Of a DNA stretch of 51,532 nucleotides, positions 45,343 through 51,532 are shown piece by piece. The stretch comes from Bacteriovoracaceae bacterium. GTDB taxonomy: Bacteria > Bdellovibrionota > Bacteriovoracia > Bacteriovoracales > Bacteriovoracaceae. Made by a program: the position numbers and the translations under genes. Where the stretch lies: the NCBI GenBank assembly GCA_003245675.1, contig QKCN01000034.1, forward strand, positions 1-51,532, written 5' to 3'. The notes beneath the pieces were generated by a model that made no database searches, was not told where the DNA came from, and saw only the letters and a program-made list of their open reading frames with translations. Numbering within the stretch: the stretch's first letter is position 1; each line of letters begins with the position of its first letter.

Positions 45343-46998
45343 CTAGTTGAGATCGTTCTCTATTTCTACGATTGCCTGCGAAATTTTGGCATCATTCTTT
45401 AAATTTCGTTTAATTTTGTGAATGGCATGCAAAACAGAAGTGTGATCGCGTTTGCCAAAATATTTTCCTATTTCAGTCAAAGTTTCCTTTATAAGTTTAT
45501 AGGAAAGATACATGGCAATGTGACGCGCGAGTGTTACTTCTTTTTGCCGGCTCTTAGATCTAATATCTGCAAGTGGAATTTTAAAATGAGTTGCAACAGT
45601 TTTGGCAATATTGTCCATGGTTATTGAACTGATATTGCTAATATCGTCTAATTTTAATTGTTCGCGTGCAGTTTCAATATCAATATCGACATTAAGAAGT
45701 GACGAGTAGGCTCCCAAGCGGATTAAGGATCCTTCTAGTTCTCTAATATTGTCTTTAATAGAGCTTGCCATGAGATTGATGACATCATCGGGTAGGTAAA
45801 TATCTTGTGCTATTGCTTTGTGTTTTAAAATGGCAATTCGTGTTTCCAAATCAGGCTGTTGAATATCAACAACCAGTCCCCAAGAAAGTCTTGTTCTCAC
45901 ACGTTCTTCAATGCCATCAATGTCTTTCGGCATTTTATCGGAAGTAAATATTAATTGTTTCCCTTTGCCGTGTAACTCGTTGAAAATATTAAAGAATTCA
46001 TTTTGAGTAGATTCTTTGCCTTTGATTTCGTGGATATCATCAATCATGAGAATATCAACTTGATCGGTATAGCGCTGACGGAAATTATCAATGGTTCTTT
46101 CGCGGAAAGCTTTGACCATTTCTTTGATAAAATCATTGGCCGAAATGAGACAAATTCTTTTAGAACTAGAAATTTTATTAATTTGATTTGCAATGGCATG
46201 CAATAAATGAGTCTTTCCTAATCCTGAGGAACTGTAGATATATAGCGATGGATAGACCTTTCCTGGTGATTCTGCTACGGCAGAACAAGCTGCGTGGGCC
46301 ATATTATTAGAGGGCCCAACAATAAAATTATCAAAAGTTTTTTGGGGGTCAAATTGAGTTAACATAGCACCAGCAATATCTTCTTGTTGAGAATTGCTTA
46401 TAAAATTTTCGGGACTATTAATGACATCCTGAGTATCGGGACGAATGTCATTAATAAAAAAACGCGTATCCTGTACACTGGCACCTCTCGTTACAGTATA
46501 ACTATCGTGAGATTCAATGCGTTCATTGTGAGCAAAACTTGAATTTGGAATACTAGGCGCTGCAACGGTTTCAACATTTCCTGTTCGCAATATGATTTGA
46601 AAACGCTTACCAAGAGTGTTTTCGATAGAATGATTTAGCTGCTCTAAGTAGTGGTTTTCTAACATTTTTTTAATAAAAGGAGTCGAAATATTAAAACTTA
46701 GTTCGGAATTACCAATAGATTGGATACTGAGCATTCCTTTAAAGTAGGTGTTAAATTTCTGCTCTCCAATAGAGGCTTTAAATTGAGAACAAATTTCTTC
46801 ATTAAGTAATGAAAGCTCATCACTATCACTTTGATCTTGCATATTAATTGATACTTGAACTTTGTTTGTTGGTCTATTTGATTTTTCAGCGGCCACTGGA
46901 GATTTGAGTTGCTCTTGGAAGGGATCAATTTCTGTTTTTGAATTTTCTAGATTAAAAAAATGAGAAAAGATAAAGTTACTGTCTTTTTTGTCGCTCAT
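45343..46998 (-). CDS. dnaA: Chromosomal replication initiator DnaA
   Basis: The 551-residue protein starts at ATG 46998 (GGAGTG 5 bases upstream); the frame runs further to 47034. Residues 1-65 are a polar, low-complexity extension. Domain I follows (LSLLNEEICSQFKASIGEQK to about 145), then a linker to about 225. Domain III has Walker A SSGLGKTHLLHAIANQI, Walker B VDILMIDDIHEIKGKE, sensor SDKMPKDI and the arginine-finger region EERVRTRLSWGL. Domain IV has DNA-binding signature ARHIAMYLSYKLIKETLTEI and KRDHTSVLHAIHKI. It binds DnaA boxes and opens oriC. The extension makes it longer than the usual 450-470 residues. Confidence 0.98.
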   Translation of the reverse strand: MSDKKDSNFIFSHFFNLENSKTEIDPFQEQLKSPVAAEKSNRPTNKVQVSINMQDQSDSDELSLLNEEICSQFKASIGEQKFNTYFKGMLSIQSIGNSELSFNISTPFIKKMLENHYLEQLNHSIENTLGKRFQIILRTGNVETVAAPSIPNSSFAHNERIESHDSYTVTRGASVQDTRFFINDIRPDTQDVINSPENFISNSQQEDIAGAMLTQFDPQKTFDNFIVGPSNNMAHAACSAVAESPGKVYPSLYIYSSSGLGKTHLLHAIANQINKISSSKRICLISANDFIKEMVKAFRERTIDNFRQRYTDQVDILMIDDIHEIKGKESTQNEFFNIFNELHGKGKQLIFTSDKMPKDIDGIEERVRTRLSWGLVVDIQQPDLETRIAILKHKAIAQDIYLPDDVINLMASSIKDNIRELEGSLIRLGAYSSLLNVDIDIETAREQLKLDDISNISSITMDNIAKTVATHFKIPLADIRSKSRQKEVTLARHIAMYLSYKLIKETLTEIGKYFGKRDHTSVLHAIHKIKRNLKNDAKISQAIVEIENDLN

Positions 46999-47095
46999 GA
47001 GTGCACTCCAAATGATTGAAGCGAAATATGTCACGAGATCTACAGCTTTTCAATACGGCAATAAAAATCAATAAAAAACATTTTTTGTTTTGCTC

Positions 47096-47124
47096 TTGAC
47101 CTTTCCCTAACAAGAGGGTAATTA
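47096..47124 (+). promoter_or_regulatory. Promoter of the rpmH-rnpA-yidD-yidC-mnmE operon
   Basis: TTGACC and TAATTA are separated by exactly 17 bases, about 50 bases before the rpmH start. The dnaA promoter must lie on the opposite strand in the same 178-base gap; I could not place it confidently. Confidence 0.5.
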
Positions 47125-47176
47125 TTCAGTCCAGATTATTTGTCTCAAATAGAATATTGTTGAAGCTGAGGTTTTT

Positions 47177-47332
47177 ATGAGCAAGCGAACATGGCAACCA
47201 AAAAAAATGAAAAGACTTAAAACTCATGGCTTTTTGAAGCGTATGGCAACTAAAACAGGTAGAGCTGTTTTGGCACGCAGAAGAGCTAAAGGTAGAAAGC
47301 AGTTAGCACCTACTATCAGCACTAAGTGCTAA
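47177..47332 (+). CDS. rpmH: Large ribosomal subunit protein bL34
   Basis: The 51-codon product is the highly basic bL34. It begins [19 protein letters not shown], where most species have MKRTYQPSKxKRxRxHGF, followed by [20 protein letters not shown] and RKQL. It has a short extra tail (APTISTKC) beyond the usual end. GAGG lies 6 bases upstream of the ATG. It sits divergent from dnaA and 12 bases before rnpA, the standard arrangement at many bacterial origins. Confidence 0.97.
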   Translation: MSKRTWQPKKMKRLKTHGFLKRMATKTGRAVLARRRAKGRKQLAPTISTKC

Positions 47333-47344
47333 TGGAGTTATATT

Positions 47345-47716
47345 TTGGCAAAATCATTTGTCAAAATTGAGCCTTTAAAAAGAATTGATTTTAATTATTT
47401 AAGAGAGAAGCCTTTCCGTGAAAGGTCTTCTCTCTTTTTGCTTTTTCACAAGCCCTCTCGTCTTCATTATTCTTACTCTCGTTTTGCTTTTAGCCTTTCT
47501 AAAAAAGTTGGAAAAGCAGTTGTACGCAACAGATTGAGGCGTATTTTAAAAGAGTTTTTGCGGACGCAAGAAGATAAAACTTTGGGTGTTGATTTTCTAA
47601 TTGTTGTCAACAATCTGATTTTTAAAAAATTTCCAAATTCGTCAGAGACTGAGCAGCTTCTGTTAGGTGAGTTAAAAGACTTATTGGTTTCTATGCAGGC
47701 AAAGTATGTTGACTAG
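47345..47716 (+). CDS. rnpA: Ribonuclease P protein component
   Basis: The 123-residue basic protein starts with TTG (GGAG 7 bases upstream; no early in-frame ATG). It has the C5 protein core FAFSLSKKVGKAVVRNRLRR and ILKEFLR, equivalent to the 'KKVGxAVxRNRxKRxxRE' RNR motif, preceded by the central strand SRLHYSYSRFAF. It binds the RNase P RNA and helps mature tRNA 5' ends. It overlaps yidD by 11 bases. The RNR motif and position next to rpmH make the call secure even though the rest is divergent. Confidence 0.95.
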   Translation: MAKSFVKIEPLKRIDFNYLREKPFRERSSLFLLFHKPSRLHYSYSRFAFSLSKKVGKAVVRNRLRRILKEFLRTQEDKTLGVDFLIVVNNLIFKKFPNSSETEQLLLGELKDLLVSMQAKYVD

Positions 47717-47924
47717 ATTGTCCCTTTTATTAATCAAGTTTTATCGTCTTGGAATTTCTCCCTATTTAGCTCCTCGTTGTCGTTATTATCCCAGCTGTTC
47801 TGAGTACTCACTTATTTGTTTTCAAAGATTTACATTTCTTAAGGCCTTATGGTATTCACTCAAACGAATATTAAGGTGTCATCCATTATCCAAGGGTGGA
47901 GTCGATCCAGTACCCGAAAAATAA
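47706..47924 (+). CDS. yidD: Membrane protein insertion efficiency factor YidD
   Basis: The 72-residue protein has the family pattern FYRLGISPYLAPRCRYYPSC followed by SEYS, then RILRCHPLSKGGVDPVP. The conserved cysteines are in CRYYPSCSEYS and RCHP. It is a small amphipathic protein thought to assist YidC/Sec membrane insertion. It lies between rnpA and yidC, with 32 bases to yidC. Confidence 0.96.
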   Translation: MLTRLSLLLIKFYRLGISPYLAPRCRYYPSCSEYSLICFQRFTFLKALWYSLKRILRCHPLSKGGVDPVPEK

Positions 47925-47956
47925 GTGGTCCCATAGGACCAGAAAATGAGGTTTCA

Positions 47957-49438
47957 ATGTTTGAAGATCAAAAGCGTGTTCTGTTAGCTGTTGTATTAAC
48001 TGGTGTTGTTATTTTTTCTTGGCAATTTTTCTTTGCCCCTAAGGTTCCCGAAAATAAATTAGTTACTTCACAGCAAGTCGTTACGACCACACCAACTTCA
48101 ACATCTACTTTATCTGCATCTGCAATGCCTGTTGAGCCCGTTAATCCTGTTAAGCCAGTGGAACCAGAAAAAGTTAACTTTACTAATGAAATAACAGGCA
48201 AAGTGGCTTCTTTTAAGTTTAACCAAAATTTCTCTATTTTAGATATCAAAAGCAATTTTTCTGGTCTTCCAATTAAAGATGTTGCTGGCACAGAGATCCC
48301 AATTGTCCTAGAAAAAAAGACTGCAACAGGTTATATCGCAATTGAATTTTTGCCTAATGAGACAGGAAGTGGTGTTTATCATTCAGTCAATGATGATGCT
48401 ACTTTGAGTCTTCGTTTAGATGATAGTGGAAGACTTAATTATACGATCAATTTTACTCAGCCAACTCAAGTTCGCTTTGCCTTTACTTCAGCTAAGCAAA
48501 GTTTGGAAAATCGTCAGGTTCGTAATTTTACTTTTTATTCTAAAGAGCTGAATACAATTGAAGTTGGCGATGATGAAGATGGAGAAGCGACAGTCAGCTG
48601 GTTAGGGATTGATTTCAATTATCACCTTTTGGCTTACGTTTTAAAGAAACCACAACTTTTTCAATATAAGACAACAGAAGATTCTAAAATGTATATGACG
48701 TCGGTGAACTCTGTTGATACTTTGGAAGGCTTTGTTGTTTATACCAAAAAAGAATACGACCACCTTATTGCTTTGGGTGATAATCTTCATCTTTCTGTTG
48801 ATTTTGGAATTTGGTCAATTTTGGCAGTGCCAATTTTGCGTGTACTGCAGTTCTTTTATAAATTTCTTCCTAACTACGGTGTTTCAATTATTTTGATTAC
48901 GTTGTTGCTCAGATTGCTAACTTTTCCTTTGCAATATAAGTCGATCAAAAGCATGAATCGCATGAAGGAAATTCAACCTGAGCTCAATAAGTTGAAAGAA
49001 AAATATAAAGAGGATCCACAGCGTCTTCAAAAAGAAACAATGGCATTTTTTAAACAAACTGGTTATAACCCAATGAGCGGCTGTCTTCCTATTTTGCTTC
49101 AAATCCCCATTTTCTTCGCATTTTATCGCGTTCTATATAATGCAGTCGAGTTGGTTGGTGCGCCTTTTGCGCTTTGGATTGCAGACTTGAGTATTAAAGA
49201 TCCCTATTATGTGCTTCCTGTTTTGATGGGTGCATCTTTCTTTTTGCAACAAAAATTGACTCCTAGTCCAACAGCAGATCAAACTCAGCAAAAAGTGATG
49301 ATGTTCATGCCATTACTTTTTGTTTTTATTATGAAAGATCTTCCTGCTGGTTTGAACCTTTATATTTTCGTTTCAACAATTGCTGGTGTTTTACAGCAAG
49401 TATTTATGGCGAGGAAAAATAAGAAAGTTACAGCATGA
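47957..49438 (+). CDS. yidC: Membrane protein insertase YidC
   Basis: The 493-residue protein has the Gram-negative YidC layout: an N-terminal TM (RVLLAVVLTGVVIFSWQFFF), a large periplasmic beta domain (about 60-285), then the five-helix insertase core. Core landmarks are VSIILITLLLRLLTFPLQYK with the catalytic-groove arginine, the cytoplasmic hairpin MNRMKEIQPELNKLKEKYKE, GYNPMSGCLPILLQIPIFFA and FVFIMKDLPAGLNLYIFVS. The open frame extends upstream, but GAGG before ATG 47957 gives the normal MxxQKR-type start. It inserts F0 subunits and other membrane proteins. Its stop overlaps mnmE's ATG (ATGA). Confidence 0.97.
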   Translation: MFEDQKRVLLAVVLTGVVIFSWQFFFAPKVPENKLVTSQQVVTTTPTSTSTLSASAMPVEPVNPVKPVEPEKVNFTNEITGKVASFKFNQNFSILDIKSNFSGLPIKDVAGTEIPIVLEKKTATGYIAIEFLPNETGSGVYHSVNDDATLSLRLDDSGRLNYTINFTQPTQVRFAFTSAKQSLENRQVRNFTFYSKELNTIEVGDDEDGEATVSWLGIDFNYHLLAYVLKKPQLFQYKTTEDSKMYMTSVNSVDTLEGFVVYTKKEYDHLIALGDNLHLSVDFGIWSILAVPILRVLQFFYKFLPNYGVSIILITLLLRLLTFPLQYKSIKSMNRMKEIQPELNKLKEKYKEDPQRLQKETMAFFKQTGYNPMSGCLPILLQIPIFFAFYRVLYNAVELVGAPFALWIADLSIKDPYYVLPVLMGASFFLQQKLTPSPTADQTQQKVMMFMPLLFVFIMKDLPAGLNLYIFVSTIAGVLQQVFMARKNKKVTA

Positions 49439-50796
49439 TTTTTGATAAGTTCATAGATGATTCTGCAATTATTGCTTGTATAACTGGAAGTGGCGCAAAT
49501 AGCGCCACTTCTGTTTTGCGCATTTCAGGTTTTAAAAGTATTACTGATTTTTCTTCTTGTTTTTCCCGCTCTGTTGCTGATTTCAAGCCTCGTTACTGTG
49601 AATTGGTTAACATTATCGATATTAATAATGAAATTTTGGATAATGCGATAGTCTCTTATTTTCCCGCGCCAAATAGCTATACTGGGGAGAATGTCCTGGA
49701 AATTAGTATTCATGGAAATCGTTTAAATGTAGAGCGCATTATTGATTTTTTCATTGCCAAAAAATTATGTCGTTTGGCCGCACCTGGTGAATTTTCCTAT
49801 CGTGCACTTAAAAATGGAAAATTGAGTCTTTCGCAAATTGAGGGCTTGGACTTATTGTTGAACGCTAAAAGCCCATTGGCATTGGCTCAAGGAAATTCTC
49901 TTTTGAAGGGAGAATTGCATGATTTGTATTTAAAATTGCGTGAATCTTTTTTGCGCTTGAAAGCGGCTTTGGAATTGTCTCTTGATTTTTTTGAGGATGT
50001 TGATGCAGAGCAGGCAGATGCTGAATTTAATTTAGCATTAGATGAATTTACCTTCTTAGAGCAAAAACTTTTTAATAAAACCATTTTTAATTCCAAGAAT
50101 CTTTTGACGCCATCGATTGTTGTTTTTGGCGCACCTAATGCCGGCAAAAGTTCTTTCTTTAATCGCTTGCTGGCTTATGATCGTTCCATTGTTTCTCATG
50201 TTCCTGGAACGACACGTGATTATGTTTCAGAGTTTATTTATTATAATGGTGTTGAATATCGTTTTGTTGATACCGCAGGGATTCGCAGCTCTGATGATTT
50301 TATTGAACAGGAGGGAATTGCTTTTTCGCAAAAGCTGCTACGCGATTCCTTTTTTTCTATTCTCATTGTTAATCCTCTTGAGGTTTCAGATTCTTCTTTT
50401 ATGCAGGATCTTGTTGGCCGTGCGGATCAGGTGATTTATTCTCATAAAGACATTTTAGGTGAAGCAGATCCTAATCCTTTAAAAGTAGAAGATTTTCTTT
50501 CTTATAATTTTCGTGATCAAAATTGTGCTTTTCAAATTCTTCTCAATAAAATTAGTGATTTTTATCGGGAACAATCTGAAGCTGCTGGAATTTTGGTAGA
50601 GCGACAATCTCGTATCATTCAAGACATTGATGCTCAGTTTTCAGATTTTCGAAATCTCATGGATCTCGAGCATGACCGTGTAATATGGGCCAACGCACTG
50701 AGTCAAATATCGCATCTTCTAGAAGAATTAATTGGCATAGTAGCTTTAGATGATGTACTAGATACTGTTTTTGGAAATTTCTGTATTGGTAAATAG
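49435..50796 (+). CDS. mnmE: tRNA modification GTPase MnmE
   Basis: The 453-residue protein has the N-terminal folate-binding domain (PNSYTGENVLEISIHGN, RLAAPGEFSYRALKNGKLSL) and a helical domain. The inserted G domain carries G1 GAPNAGKSS, G2 PGTTRD, G3 DTAG and the switch residues, with a SHKD G4-like motif in place of NKxD. It ends in the essential C-terminal FCIGK with catalytic cysteine. With MnmG it installs carboxymethylaminomethyl groups on wobble U34. The G4 change (SHKD for NKxD) is a small oddity. It lies 30 bases before mnmG. Confidence 0.96.
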   Translation: MIFDKFIDDSAIIACITGSGANSATSVLRISGFKSITDFSSCFSRSVADFKPRYCELVNIIDINNEILDNAIVSYFPAPNSYTGENVLEISIHGNRLNVERIIDFFIAKKLCRLAAPGEFSYRALKNGKLSLSQIEGLDLLLNAKSPLALAQGNSLLKGELHDLYLKLRESFLRLKAALELSLDFFEDVDAEQADAEFNLALDEFTFLEQKLFNKTIFNSKNLLTPSIVVFGAPNAGKSSFFNRLLAYDRSIVSHVPGTTRDYVSEFIYYNGVEYRFVDTAGIRSSDDFIEQEGIAFSQKLLRDSFFSILIVNPLEVSDSSFMQDLVGRADQVIYSHKDILGEADPNPLKVEDFLSYNFRDQNCAFQILLNKISDFYREQSEAAGILVERQSRIIQDIDAQFSDFRNLMDLEHDRVIWANALSQISHLLEELIGIVALDDVLDTVFGNFCIGK

Positions 50797-50802
50797 TATC
50801 GT

Positions 50803-50818
50803 TGTTCCACGTAGAACA
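50803..50818. promoter_or_regulatory. parS: parS-like ParB-binding site
   Basis: TGTTCCACGTAGAACA matches the consensus TGTTNCACGTGNAACA at all defined positions but one (A for G at position 11). It lies in the 30-base gap between mnmE and mnmG, close to the origin, where chromosomal parS sites usually cluster. Confidence 0.7.
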
Positions 50819-50826
50819 TTTAGCTT

Positions 50827-51532
50827 ATGAAAAATCGTGAATTTCAAATTGCTGTTATTGGTGGTGGTCATGCAGGCGTAGAAGCGGCTCATATTGCTGC
50901 GACTATGGGACTCTCGACTTTGCTTCTTTCTATGGAAGGAATTCCCCTCGCCTCACCTCCCTGCAACCCTGCCGTAGGTGGAATTGGTAAGGGACATTTG
51001 GTGCGAGAACTTGATGCTTTAGGCGGGATTATTGGAAAGGCAACTGATCTTGCGGGAATTCAGTTTCGTATTCTCAATGAATCTAAGGGACCCGCCATTC
51101 AAGGTACGCGGGTGCAGATTGATTGTGATATCTATCCCAAAGTCATGGAAGAGATTTTGGCGCAAGTTCCTAGTTTGAAAATAGTAAGAGATCAATTGTT
51201 CCACATGGAACAATTAGCAGAAGGTTTTGTTCTCAAGACAAAGTCGGGACAAATTTTTCACGCTCAGCGAGTGGTTTATTGTTTGGGGACTTTCCCTGGT
51301 GGGAGAATATATATAGGAAAAAATTCCTTCGAGGGTGGAAGAATTGGTGCTCCAGCTTCCCCTTCTATTTCCAAAATATTTGATCGGGTTAAGATTCAAG
51401 ATCTTCCTTTTAAGACGGGAACACCTCCGCGTATAAAAAAGGAAAGTATCGATTTCAGTAAAACAGAAGCTCAGCTTTCAGATGAGCAAACACAATTTTT
51501 TCATTTTGGTCACTATGGAATGACCGAACGCT
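50827..51532 (+). CDS. mnmG: tRNA uridine-5-carboxymethylaminomethyl modification enzyme MnmG, 5' part
   Basis: The frame starts at ATG 50827 and is open to the right edge, giving 235 codons of a protein normally about 620 long. The FAD-binding start AVIGGGHAGVEAAHIAATMG is clear, as are CNPAVGGIGKGHLVRELDAL, GGIIGKATDLAGIQFRIL, NESKGPAIQGTRVQIDCDIY, CLGTFPGGRIYIG and the region IQDLPFKTGTPPRI. It acts with MnmE on wobble uridines of tRNA. Truncation is due to the window end, not mutation. A parS-like palindrome lies inside the gene. Confidence 0.97.
   Translation, partial: MKNREFQIAVIGGGHAGVEAAHIAATMGLSTLLLSMEGIPLASPPCNPAVGGIGKGHLVRELDALGGIIGKATDLAGIQFRILNESKGPAIQGTRVQIDCDIYPKVMEEILAQVPSLKIVRDQLFHMEQLAEGFVLKTKSGQIFHAQRVVYCLGTFPGGRIYIGKNSFEGGRIGAPASPSISKIFDRVKIQDLPFKTGTPPRIKKESIDFSKTEAQLSDEQTQFFHFGHYGMTER
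51197..51212. promoter_or_regulatory. parS: parS-like ParB-binding site within mnmG
   Basis: TGTTCCACATGGAACA matches TGTTNCACGTGNAACA with one difference (A for G at position 9). The symmetric arms extend to 10 bp on each side (AATTGTTCCA and TGGAACAATT). Located inside the mnmG coding region, 394 bases from the first site. Confidence 0.65.

Overview
The window is AT-rich bacterial chromosome carrying the replication-origin neighbourhood of a Gram-negative organism. The Gram-negative call rests on several features: GyrB has the large insertion typical of Gram-negative GyrB, there are SurA/PpiC-type periplasmic folding factors, lipobox lipoproteins and signal peptides, and a WbpABDI-type nucleotide-sugar set for surface polysaccharide. 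The origin gene order, the separate atpI-atpB-atpE cluster, the many TPR lipoproteins and the secreted proteases fit Bdellovibrionota/Bacteriovorax-like or other former deltaproteobacteria. That lineage call is inference, because no rRNA or marker database could be consulted.

Layout. 1-357: N-terminus of a membrane phosphoethanolamine transferase-like protein running off the left edge. 515-1070: a HigB/HigA-type toxin-antitoxin pair. 1071-7561 (minus): a six-gene surface-polysaccharide operon (wbpB, wbpI, wbpD, wbpA, polyprenyl-phosphate sugar-1-phosphate transferase, GT4 glycosyltransferase). It makes a UDP-ManNAc(3NAc)A-type precursor and starts and extends a glycan, but lacks the expected aminotransferase. 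7958-11803: two tandem paralogous secreted trypsin-like proteases. Then tRNA-Arg(ACG), rubrerythrin, and a pair of exported coiled-coil proteins, one a 917-residue lipoprotein. 16019-27215 (minus): one tightly packed gene run that starts with seven very divergent homologues of the complex I membrane subunits in the order A-H-J-K-L-M-N. It continues into a GYF_2-like/TM/TPR protein of 1094 aa, then serS and two tRNA-Ser genes.

27324-35427 (plus): mfd, two periplasmic PPIase/chaperone genes, and uvrA (transcription-coupled and nucleotide-excision repair). 35476-46998 (minus): dnaA, candidate oriC, dnaN, recF, gyrB, gyrA, a TPR lipoprotein, atpI, atpB, atpE and a terminator, nearly all with gaps under 20 bp. 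47177-51532 (plus): rpmH, rnpA, yidD, yidC, mnmE, mnmG (cut by the right edge), with two near-consensus parS sites.

The most interesting system is the 'headless complex I' operon at 20850-27215. All seven membrane-arm subunit types are present in canonical order, but every peripheral subunit (NuoB, C, D, E, F, G, I) is missing. The residues that define quinone chemistry and proton transfer are largely replaced: both NuoK glutamates, the NuoA FDxE motif, the NuoH SYE glutamate, and the NuoL HAFFK motif. The next gene overlaps the NuoN-like gene by 4 bp. It encodes a membrane-anchored TPR protein whose cytoplasmic linker carries a 9-residue motif repeated four times with exact spacing. I infer a dedicated membrane complex derived from complex I that no longer oxidises NADH or quinol. 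Its role is unknown.
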